A stretch of DNA of 64,000 bases from Acidihalobacter sp. (GTDB lineage Bacteria; Pseudomonadota; Gammaproteobacteria; DSM-5130; Acidihalobacteraceae). Positions 10,917 to 18,948 of the stretch are shown piece by piece. The notes under the pieces were generated by a model that ran no database searches, had not been told where the DNA came from, and saw nothing but the letters and a program-made list of their open reading frames with translations. The position numbers and the translations under genes were made by a program. Within the stretch, counting starts at the first letter, position 1. Each line of letters starts with the position of its first letter. The DNA is taken from assembly GCA_027013225.1 (NCBI GenBank), contig JALUXU010000063.1, positions 62,001 to 126,000 of the forward strand, in the 5' to 3' direction.

Positions 10917-13571
10917 ATGAAAGAAGCATCGCCTCGCGCCATTTATTTAAAGGATTATCGTCCGCCAGATTTCATGATCGAACGCACCGAGTTACGCTTT
11001 CACCTCGATGATGAGGCGACCTTGGTTGAAAGCCGCCTGCAGGTAAAGCGCAATCTAGCCGCTGGGTCGCCGGATGCTACGCTGGTACTGAACGGAGAGG
11101 ATCTTGAGCTTGTGGCGGTAAGGCTGGATGGGCGTGAGCTTCCGCCGCCCGAATGGCGCCGCGACGAGCAGGCACTGAGCATAGCGCGGGTGCCGGATGT
11201 TTTTACGCTAGAAATCGTCACGCGCATCAAGCCACAGGAAAACACTCGCCTTGAAGGGCTTTACCAATCGGCAGGTAATTTTTGCACCCAGTGTGAGGCC
11301 GAGGGTTTCCGCCGCATTACTTACTATCTTGATCGCCCGGATGTCATGAGTGTGTTCACTACCACCTTGATCGCCGATGCCGAGCGTTATCCCGTGCTCC
11401 TCTCCAATGGCAATGTGATTGAGCGGCGCACGCTGGAAGGTGGTCTTCACTGCGTCACCTGGCATGACCCTTTCCCCAAGCCAAGTTACTTGTTTGCCCT
11501 GGTGGCGGGGAAGTTGACCTGCCTGGAAGACAGCTATACCACGATGTCGGGGCGTGAGGTGACACTACAAATCTATGTTGAAGCGCACAATGCCGACAAA
11601 TGCGAGCATGCGATGGCATCGCTCAAGAAGGCTATGCGCTGGGACGAGCACCGCTTTGGCCTGGAATATGATCTCGATACCTACATGATCGTCGCTGTGG
11701 ACGATTTCAACATGGGCGCAATGGAGAACAAGGGGTTGAACATCTTTAATTCCAAACTTCTGCTGGCCCGTCCACAGACCGCTACTGATGGCGATTACGA
11801 ACGCATCGAGAGCGTCGTCGCGCATGAGTATTTCCATAACTGGACAGGCAACCGCGTCACTTGCCGTGATTGGTTTCAGCTTTCCTTGAAAGAAGGCCTG
11901 ACTGTATTCCGCGATCAGAGTTTCACCGCTGAAGAAACGTTGGGAGTAGTCAAGCGCATAGACGACGTGCGTCTTTTGCGCAGTTTGCAGTTTCCGGAAG
12001 ATGCGGGGCCTATGGCGCATCCTGTTCGTCCTTCTTCATACATCGAGATCAACAATTTTTATACTCACACGGTGTATGAAAAGGGCGCCGAAGTGGTGCG
12101 CATGTATGAAACCCTGCTCGGGCGCGAGGGGTTCCGCCGCGGCATGGATCTGTATTTTCAGCGCCACGACGGTCAGGCGGTCAGCACTGAGGATTTTCTT
12201 GCTGCCATGGCCGATGCCACTGGCGAGGATTTGAGCCAGTTTCAGCGTTGGTACGAGCAAGCCGGCACTCCCCGTGTTCAGGTCGAGGACCAATGGGATC
12301 AAGCATCCGGGCGCTACACTTTGATCCTGCGGCAAAGTTGTCCTCCGACGCCGGATCAGCCAGAAAAGCCCCCTTTCTTGATTCCTTTTGCCGTAGGTTT
12401 GATTGATGCTGAAGGTCATGATTTGCCTTTGCCCGGGGCGGCTGATAGCGAGGCGGCCGATTTCACGCGCGTGCTGCGCCTCACTGAGTCCGAGCAACGT
12501 TTCACCTTCGAAAATCTGCCTGGCAAGCCTCTGCCATCCCTGAATAGAGGCTTTTCCGCCCCGGTCATCGTCCAGTTTTCCTACAGCGATGCCGACCTCG
12601 CCTTCCTTGCGGCGCACGATAGCGATCCTTTCAATCGCTGGGACGCCGGCCAGCAATTGGGCGCGCGCGTTTTGCTGCGGCTGATCGATGACCAACGTGC
12701 GGGTGCGGCGCGCGTGCTTCCTGAAATCTATAGTCAAGCGATTGCCGCCGTGCTTGAAGCCGAGTCTCTGGAGTCGGCCGTGAAGGCGGAAATATTGACT
12801 CTGCCCGAAGAAAACTGGCTGGCCGAACAAATGGAAGTAATCGATCCCGTGGCGATCCATGAGGCTCGGGAATATATCAGGCGTTCGCTCGCTGCCCGTC
12901 TGGAGAGGCAATGGCTTAACGCCTATCACGCCAACGAAGTGCCCGGCGCGTATCGTTTCGAACCCCGTGATGCTGGACGCCGGTGCCTTCGCAACCTGGC
13001 GCTCTCTTATCTGATTACTCTGGACAAGGGTGAAATTTGTCGTTTGGCCTTGGAGCAGTTCGAGAAGGCCGACAACATGACAGACAGCCTAGGCGCTTTG
13101 GCGGCGCTGATGCACGCCTCCGGCGAGGAAAAAACGCAGGCACTCAATAGGTTCTATCTACAATGGAGGCATGATCCGCTGGTGCTTGATAAGTGGTTTG
13201 CGCTGCAGGCGATGGCACCGGGCGAGGATGCGCTGGAACGGGTGCGCTCGCTGATGCGGTTGCCCGAGTTTTCCTTGCGCAATCCAAACCGCGTACGCGC
13301 TCTTATTGGTGCCTTTGTACAAGGCAATGCGGCGGCTTTTCATGCCGTTGACGGCGCAGGCTATCGTTTTTTGGGCGAACAGCTGAGTACCCTGGATGCC
13401 ATCAATCCGCAAATTGCCGCGCGGCTCGCGACTGCTTTTACCCGCTGGCGTCGTTTCGACGAGGTTCGCCAGGCACATATGAAAACCGAATTGGATGTCT
13501 TGATGGCGCAAAAACTTTCACCCGATCTGTATGAGATCGTCAGCAAAAGCTTGAAAGATGAGTCTGCATGA
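10917..13571 (+). CDS. pepN: Aminopeptidase N (M1 zinc peptidase)
   Basis: Cytosolic broad-specificity aminopeptidase that finishes degradation of peptides. The 884-residue protein begins like E. coli PepN (AIYLKDYRPPDF), has the exopeptidase motif GAMENKGLNIFN, and the zinc site HEYFHNWTGNRVTCRDWFQL followed by LKEGLT, giving the two histidines and the downstream glutamate ligand. The C-terminal half matches the DUF3458-type helical domains of the proteobacterial group. Start chosen at the ATG at 10917; an in-frame alternative 18 codons upstream gives an atypical N terminus. Transcribed away from tatD and followed by hemN after 33 bp. Confidence 0.96.
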   Translation: MKEASPRAIYLKDYRPPDFMIERTELRFHLDDEATLVESRLQVKRNLAAGSPDATLVLNGEDLELVAVRLDGRELPPPEWRRDEQALSIARVPDVFTLEIVTRIKPQENTRLEGLYQSAGNFCTQCEAEGFRRITYYLDRPDVMSVFTTTLIADAERYPVLLSNGNVIERRTLEGGLHCVTWHDPFPKPSYLFALVAGKLTCLEDSYTTMSGREVTLQIYVEAHNADKCEHAMASLKKAMRWDEHRFGLEYDLDTYMIVAVDDFNMGAMENKGLNIFNSKLLLARPQTATDGDYERIESVVAHEYFHNWTGNRVTCRDWFQLSLKEGLTVFRDQSFTAEETLGVVKRIDDVRLLRSLQFPEDAGPMAHPVRPSSYIEINNFYTHTVYEKGAEVVRMYETLLGREGFRRGMDLYFQRHDGQAVSTEDFLAAMADATGEDLSQFQRWYEQAGTPRVQVEDQWDQASGRYTLILRQSCPPTPDQPEKPPFLIPFAVGLIDAEGHDLPLPGAADSEAADFTRVLRLTESEQRFTFENLPGKPLPSLNRGFSAPVIVQFSYSDADLAFLAAHDSDPFNRWDAGQQLGARVLLRLIDDQRAGAARVLPEIYSQAIAAVLEAESLESAVKAEILTLPEENWLAEQMEVIDPVAIHEAREYIRRSLAARLERQWLNAYHANEVPGAYRFEPRDAGRRCLRNLALSYLITLDKGEICRLALEQFEKADNMTDSLGALAALMHASGEEKTQALNRFYLQWRHDPLVLDKWFALQAMAPGEDALERVRSLMRLPEFSLRNPNRVRALIGAFVQGNAAAFHAVDGAGYRFLGEQLSTLDAINPQIAARLATAFTRWRRFDEVRQAHMKTELDVLMAQKLSPDLYEIVSKSLKDESA

Positions 13572-13604
13572 AACAATCGGACTCGTCGTACAGGAGTTAT
13601 CCCA

Positions 13605-14987
13605 ATGAATACCAAAGCTCAATCCGTGCGTTTCGATTCCGATCTGATCCGCCGCTACGACCGCGCCGGGCCGCGTTACACTTCATATCCGACGGCGGTT
13701 CAATTCCATGAGGGTTTCGGTGCGCAGGATTACCGCGCCGCTGCCGAACGCAGCAATGCAAGTGGCCGGCCCCTGTCTTTGTATTTTCACCTGCCATTTT
13801 GCAACACGGTGTGTTATTACTGCGCCTGCAACAAGATAGTGACCAAGGATCGATCACGCACTGTCCCCTATTTGCAGCGCCTGCATCGTGAAATCGCCAT
13901 GCAGGCCGAATTGCTGGGGAGGGGGCGCAAAGTCGAACAATTGCACTGGGGCGGCGGCACACCCACGTTTTTGGCCCACGCCGAGATGGGTAAGTTGATG
14001 GAGGTCACCGACCGGCATTTCCAGCGCATCGATGCAGGCGAATATTCGATTGAGATCGACCCTCGCGAGGTGGGACAAGACACCATCGCTTTTTTGGGGT
14101 CGCTAGGCTTCAACCGCCTTAGTCTCGGGGTGCAGGATTTCGATCCGCGTGTGCAAAAGGCGGTCAATCGCATACAGGGAGAAGCCGAAACCCTGGCTGT
14201 GATCGAAGCCGCGCGCGCTACGGGGTTTCGTTCGGTCAGCGTGGATCTCATCTATGGACTACCGCACCAGAACGTGGGCAGTTTTGCCGCGACGGTGGAC
14301 AAAATCCTTGCGGCCGCACCGGATCGCCTTTCGGTCTTCAACTATGCGCATTTGCCAGAGAGATTCAAGCCACAACGACGCATCGCTGTGGCCGACCTGC
14401 CCAGCCCGGAGGAAAAGCTTGCCATTCTCGAAGACACCATTGAGCGGCTGACCGCCGCAGGTTATGTGTATATCGGCATGGATCATTTCGCCCGTCCCGA
14501 TGACGAGCTTGCCGTCGCTCAGCGCGAGGGCACCCTTTATCGCAATTTTCAGGGTTACTCCACCCATGCCGAATGTGATTTGCTGGCCATGGGTGTGACT
14601 TCGATTGGCATGCTGGCCGATACCTATAGCCAAAACATGCGCACTGAGCAAGAATACTTTGATCGCATCGATGCAGGCCGTCTGCCCGTTTACCGAGGAG
14701 TGCGTCTGACAGACGATGATCGCTTGCGCCGTACCATTATCACGCGTCTGATATGCAATTTTCGGCTCGAATTCGCCCCGATCGAAGCCGATTATGGAAT
14801 CGTATTCTCCGAATATTTCGCGCCCGAACTCGGGGCGTTGGCAAGCATGGAGAACGATGGTCTATTGCTTCGGAGCCCGCAGGGCATCGAAATTACGTCG
14901 GCCGGTCGCCTGCTGATTCGTAATATTTGCATGGTGTTCGACCACTATCTGCCGGCGGTCACCCAAGGATATTCCAGAGTCATTTAG
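13605..14987 (+). CDS. hemN: Oxygen-independent coproporphyrinogen III oxidase
   Basis: Radical-SAM enzyme making protoporphyrinogen IX without oxygen. The 460-residue protein has the cluster motif FCNTVCYYCACNK (CxxxCxxC plus the extra cysteine typical of HemN), the SAM-binding LHWGGGTPTF, DPREVGQDTIAFL, GVQDFDPRVQKAVNRIQ and DLIYGLPHQ, and the C-terminal SIGMLADTYSQN region. The CNK cysteine separates it from HemW. A good SD (AGGAG) lies before the ATG. Located 33 bp after pepN, so possibly in the same transcript. Confidence 0.96.
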   Translation: MNTKAQSVRFDSDLIRRYDRAGPRYTSYPTAVQFHEGFGAQDYRAAAERSNASGRPLSLYFHLPFCNTVCYYCACNKIVTKDRSRTVPYLQRLHREIAMQAELLGRGRKVEQLHWGGGTPTFLAHAEMGKLMEVTDRHFQRIDAGEYSIEIDPREVGQDTIAFLGSLGFNRLSLGVQDFDPRVQKAVNRIQGEAETLAVIEAARATGFRSVSVDLIYGLPHQNVGSFAATVDKILAAAPDRLSVFNYAHLPERFKPQRRIAVADLPSPEEKLAILEDTIERLTAAGYVYIGMDHFARPDDELAVAQREGTLYRNFQGYSTHAECDLLAMGVTSIGMLADTYSQNMRTEQEYFDRIDAGRLPVYRGVRLTDDDRLRRTIITRLICNFRLEFAPIEADYGIVFSEYFAPELGALASMENDGLLLRSPQGIEITSAGRLLIRNICMVFDHYLPAVTQGYSRVI

Positions 14988-15070
14988 GTTTGCTAGGCAA
15001 AAGGATATTCTGGCTATTTTTCTAATGGGAGCGAATCGTTGGCATGGCAAGGCGCCGCTTCATTCATCGA

Positions 15071-16525
15071 TCAAAGCGTTCTTGTTGCATGATGCTCTGA
15101 TGTTGTGCCTGGTGCCTCGACAGGCCCCATGGTGCTCGCTTTTTCGTGGCCTTCCCTTTGACTCGATTCTGGAGTAGAGGCCATAAGGGTTTCTATTACT
15201 GTCTTTAATTCCTCCAACGCGCCCTTATCCCCTTGTGCTTGGATGATGGCAGCCTTGATTTGAGCCATAGAAAGGAGCGGGCTGTGATCGAATTGTCGTG
15301 AGAATGCGTTGATCACCTGCTGTACCAGAAGCGACATGCGTTGCTTGTCGCCGTGTGACTCGGACATGATGAGTGCGATGTTGGATTCAATATCATGCAA
15401 TGGGCGTTGTTCACGGCGTACATAGAGCGTTTCCAAGGTCTGCACCAAGTTGCGCAGCGTTTCTTTTGGGTAGTCATTGAGTTCGAGGTACTGGTATAGA
15501 GTTCTGTTCAGCTGGAAAGGCAGGTCTTCAAATCGCGTGATAAAGACATCGATCAATTCTTCCAGGGCCGAGGCGATATTCTTTTGCTCGCTTTTTGCGG
15601 TGGTTTCCAGCGCTTTCGCCGCGTGGGTCAATAAGCTAGCCACTTGTGCCGCATCCAGCTTCGTGAGGTCGATTTGGGCATTGGATGGTTGCAGCGCATG
15701 TGGTGTGTTTTTCGTAGAAATGGCGCCATTTACGGCTTTAGAAAGTCCGCCGGCGTCATGAATCCCGGTTTGACTCTGGACTAAGCGATCGAGTTGCTTA
15801 GCTATTTCGTAGAAACATAAACTGGCCGGTGCGTCGTGGCGAAGGTAGATCACCGGCCGTTGCAGGCGGACGGCTGAAGCTACCGTGGCATCATTTAATA
15901 CATAGCCAAGCGCCTCGACCTTCAGGTGCAAGTATTTCTCTACAGCCGCTTGAAATCGACGAAATAGGGCGCGAAATTCCTGAATATTAGCCGCTTGGTT
16001 AACCACCACGCGCACGGGTACCTTGATTTCAGATCTCAACATAACGCGCAACAAGGCAAAACTGTTGGTAAGCGAGGTCGGTTCCGGGGTGATGACGACA
16101 ACGATCATCGCCGCGGCTTTGAGGAAAAAGAGCACGTCCCGTCCAACACCTGCGGCGGTGTCGATTAGTAAATAGTCGTGAGTATATTCAAGCGTGGCGA
16201 GGGCATCGCTCAGCCGCTTTCGACGAACTTCATCCAGAGTCTCCCCGTCGACAATTCCAGATGCCGCCGGTATGACGGAAAAGCCGCCGGGTGCCTTGAG
16301 CAGAATATTTTCTACTTGGTGTTGGCCATTGAACACATGCTCAAGCGTCAACTCGGGATGCAGGCCAAGCAGTATGTTGGCATTGGCCTGATTGGTGTCG
16401 GCATCGAACAGACACACCCGCCGCGGCAGGTTGGAGAGGGCGACGGCAAGATTGACACTGATATTGGTTTTTCCAACCCCGCCTTTGCCACTGGTAACGG
16501 CAATGATTGTAGCTTTTTTCCTCAT
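15071..16525 (-). CDS. FlhG/FleN/YlxH-like MinD-family ATPase with long C-terminal extension
   Basis: Residues 1 to about 260 form a deviant-Walker P-loop ATPase: VTSGKGGVGKTNISVNLAVA, CLFDADTNQANANILLGL, VIPAASGIVDG and LLIDTAAGVGRD, closest to FlhG/FleN proteins that control flagellar number and position. The last roughly 220 residues are a helical extension rich in Gln, Leu and Glu that I cannot assign. Start at the ATG at 16525; a TTG two codons earlier is possible. No flagellar gene is in the window. The protein is encoded last in a minus-strand run after a histidine kinase and a c-di-GMP regulator, so a role in locating or gating signalling or motility is an inference. Confidence 0.82.
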   Translation of the reverse strand: MRKKATIIAVTSGKGGVGKTNISVNLAVALSNLPRRVCLFDADTNQANANILLGLHPELTLEHVFNGQHQVENILLKAPGGFSVIPAASGIVDGETLDEVRRKRLSDALATLEYTHDYLLIDTAAGVGRDVLFFLKAAAMIVVVITPEPTSLTNSFALLRVMLRSEIKVPVRVVVNQAANIQEFRALFRRFQAAVEKYLHLKVEALGYVLNDATVASAVRLQRPVIYLRHDAPASLCFYEIAKQLDRLVQSQTGIHDAGGLSKAVNGAISTKNTPHALQPSNAQIDLTKLDAAQVASLLTHAAKALETTAKSEQKNIASALEELIDVFITRFEDLPFQLNRTLYQYLELNDYPKETLRNLVQTLETLYVRREQRPLHDIESNIALIMSESHGDKQRMSLLVQQVINAFSRQFDHSPLLSMAQIKAAIIQAQGDKGALEELKTVIETLMASTPESSQREGHEKASTMGPVEAPGTTSEHHATRTL

Positions 16526-16713
16526 AACCAAAGCCCTATTTGCCGCTTAGGAAAGCTTCGAGATTGTTATGGTAAAGGATTGATGATTGCTGCGCTCTCG
16601 GCCGGCATCCACTTCTGGTTCATCTTGACCTTGCAGTCTAGTCGCTGTTTCCGACATGCTTGGAGGCAAGCCGATCATTGCTTCGTTTTTTCCATGACAA
16701 GGCCCCTATTTGG
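16511..16713 (-). repeat. Imperfect direct repeat of the start region flanking a degenerate 170-bp spacer
   Basis: Reading the minus strand, CAAATAGGGGCCTTGTCATG (from about 16712) and CAAATAGGGCTTTGGTTATG (from about 16542) are near-copies, each continuing into an A-rich stretch. The first copy spans the stop of the GGDEF-EAL gene and opens a six-codon reading frame (MEKTKQ); the second gives the true start of the FlhG-like gene. The spacer also holds a 36-codon ATG frame (16547-16657) and, in another frame, a protein-like tail ending NNLEAFLSGK just before the second copy. It may be a decayed gene or a small duplication. Confidence 0.4.
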
Positions 16714-18862
16714 ATAGTATCGGCGTTTGTTCAGGGCTGTCATTCCGGGTCAATGCAAGCAATTTCCCCGCCTCTTCGGCCGGCAGCGGAGCGCTGAACA
16801 GGTTTCCTTGCATGACGCGGCAGTTGCGTTGCAGTAGCCAGTCTCGTTGCGCTTGGGTTTCCACACCTTCGGCTACCAGTTTGAGGTCAAGGCTTTGTCC
16901 CATGGCGATGATCGCGTCAATCACGGTCCGTTCTTTGCGTTCGGGGTGGATGTCGAACACGAAGGAGCGATCGATCTTCAGTGTCTTGATGGGCAATTGG
17001 TGCAAGTAGCCCAAGGAAGAATAACCGGTGCCGAAATCGTCGATGGCAATATCGATGCCATGATGGGCGAGCGAGCTCAAGCGCTGAGCGACACTGTCGA
17101 TGTCTTTGACGATCACATTTTCGGTGATCTCTACGGCAAACCGCTCGGGGGGAACCTTTTGTTCTCGCAAAGGATGCAGGATTTGTTCGACGATGTCGGA
17201 GTGTTTGAGGTCCAGCGCAGAGAAATTGATAGCCAGATGCGGGGGAGCGATGCCGGCTTCGAGCCATTGATGGATTTGTTTGGCAGCGGCACGAATCAAC
17301 CAGCGCGTGATTTGGGTAATCAGACCAATTTCTTCGGCCAAGGGAATAAAGGCACCCGGAAGCACGAGTCCAAGTTCTGGATGCCGCCATCTCAATAGGG
17401 CTTCCATGCCGATAATCCTTTGATTATACAAGTCGAATTGAGGTTGGTAGTAGATGCAAAATTCATCTTCTGTAAGTGCGCGGCGCAAACGCATTTCAAA
17501 TTCGAGATGTTCTGAGAAATTGGCATCCATGGACTTGACATAGAAGGCGAAATTTCCTTTGCCATCATGCTTGACGCTATACATGGCGACGTCGGCGTTC
17601 TTGATTAGTTCTTCTTCTTCGTCAGCATCGTCTGGATAGACCGAGATGCCAATGCTGGCAGAAATGAGGAGTTCGCGTTCATCTAGAATGAATGGTTGTT
17701 CGAGGGCATCTAGGATCTTGCGAGCCACTTGGGCGGCATCTTGAGGGTGTTTGATTTTGCTTAGCAAGACCACGAATTCATCTCCACCAAGCCGGGCAAG
17801 CGTATCTTCGGCGCGCAAACACCGCTGCATACTGCGGGCCGCGGCGCGCAGCAATTGATCACCTACTTTGTGGCCGAGGGTGTCATTTACGATCTTGAAT
17901 CTATCCAGATCAATGAACATGATCGCGGTCTTGTATTCATTGCGATTGGCTTGAGCCAGAGACATTTTGAGTCGATCCTTGAACAAGGCGCGGTTGGGTA
18001 GGCCCGTCAATAAGTCATGATATGCCTGGTAATGAATAACTGCCTCTGCACGTTTTTTCTCGGAAACATCACGAGCCACGCCATAAGTACCGAGTCGGTG
18101 TCGATCATTTTCTTTCCCGGTGTATAAGCCTGTGGCGTAAAGTTCAATATTTAATATGCGGTGGGAAAAACTTTTTTTAATATTTTCTAGTCCCTTTGTG
18201 CATAAGCGCAACTCAAAGTTTCGAGTTGCGCGCTCACCTGTTCGGCGTTCGTTGAAGGCATATTTTGCGTCCTCGCGGTCTTGGTCGCAGACAATGGTGG
18301 TGTAGTGCTTGCCTAGCAGTTCCTTGGGCGCATGGCCAAGCAAGTCCTGTACACGTTTATTCACGAAGACGAAATTGCCTTTTTGATCCAGAATATAGAT
18401 GAAATCCGGTGAGGTATTGACGAGGAAACGATAGAGTTTTTCTGAATGTTCGAGCCGGTTCTTGATCTCTAGGTTGTGCTTGCGCAGTCTTCGATGCGCC
18501 AACGTATTTTCTAGTCGTTTGAGCAATTGATTGGGCACATACGGCTTGGTCAGAAAATCATGCGCCCCAAGGCGCATGGCATCCACGGCACTATTGAATG
18601 AGCTTTCCCCGCTGATAACGATCACGTCTGTGGGTATTTGCTTGTCGGCCACGAATTGCATGATCTGTCGACCATCGACATGAGGCATCTTCATATCGAG
18701 CAGGAGGATATCGAATCGGCCTGTTTGTAATTGTTGTATGGCTTTCCGACTGTCGTCTACTATGCTGACCTCATACCCTTCAAGCGACAGGAGTTCGCGC
18801 AGGCTTTCGAGTAGACGCGGGTCATCGTCTACGGCGAGAATTCGGGCTTTTTCATCTGCCAT
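16706..18862 (-). CDS. Response regulator with PAS, GGDEF and EAL domains
   Basis: Bifunctional-type c-di-GMP enzyme of 718 residues. A receiver domain (1-125) has VDDD, the phospho-acceptor Asp56 and Lys106. A PAS domain follows (about 140-270, FIYILDQKGNFVFVNKRVQD). The GGDEF domain has an intact LGGDEFVVLL active site, and the EAL domain has EALLRWRHP, the DDFGTGYSSL loop and the KIDRSFV segment, so both synthesis and hydrolysis look chemically possible. Start chosen at the ATG giving MADEKARILAVDDD; a TTG at 18952 overlapping the kinase stop would add 30 residues. Directly downstream of the HDOD histidine kinase, its probable partner. Confidence 0.9.
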   Translation of the reverse strand: MADEKARILAVDDDPRLLESLRELLSLEGYEVSIVDDSRKAIQQLQTGRFDILLLDMKMPHVDGRQIMQFVADKQIPTDVIVISGESSFNSAVDAMRLGAHDFLTKPYVPNQLLKRLENTLAHRRLRKHNLEIKNRLEHSEKLYRFLVNTSPDFIYILDQKGNFVFVNKRVQDLLGHAPKELLGKHYTTIVCDQDREDAKYAFNERRTGERATRNFELRLCTKGLENIKKSFSHRILNIELYATGLYTGKENDRHRLGTYGVARDVSEKKRAEAVIHYQAYHDLLTGLPNRALFKDRLKMSLAQANRNEYKTAIMFIDLDRFKIVNDTLGHKVGDQLLRAAARSMQRCLRAEDTLARLGGDEFVVLLSKIKHPQDAAQVARKILDALEQPFILDERELLISASIGISVYPDDADEEEELIKNADVAMYSVKHDGKGNFAFYVKSMDANFSEHLEFEMRLRRALTEDEFCIYYQPQFDLYNQRIIGMEALLRWRHPELGLVLPGAFIPLAEEIGLITQITRWLIRAAAKQIHQWLEAGIAPPHLAINFSALDLKHSDIVEQILHPLREQKVPPERFAVEITENVIVKDIDSVAQRLSSLAHHGIDIAIDDFGTGYSSLGYLHQLPIKTLKIDRSFVFDIHPERKERTVIDAIIAMGQSLDLKLVAEGVETQAQRDWLLQRNCRVMQGNLFSAPLPAEEAGKLLALTRNDSPEQTPILSK

Positions 18863-18948
18863 ATGGTTTACCGTCTGCCTGCATTGCCGCTCTCCTGGAG
18901 ACAAGATGCATTGGTATTTTCGTGAATTGCCATCAATATTCAGCTTTT

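Noticed and set aside
12036-12929. 297-codon open frame antisense to pepN
   Set aside because: A shadow of a clearly conserved peptidase; the translation has no recognisable domain.
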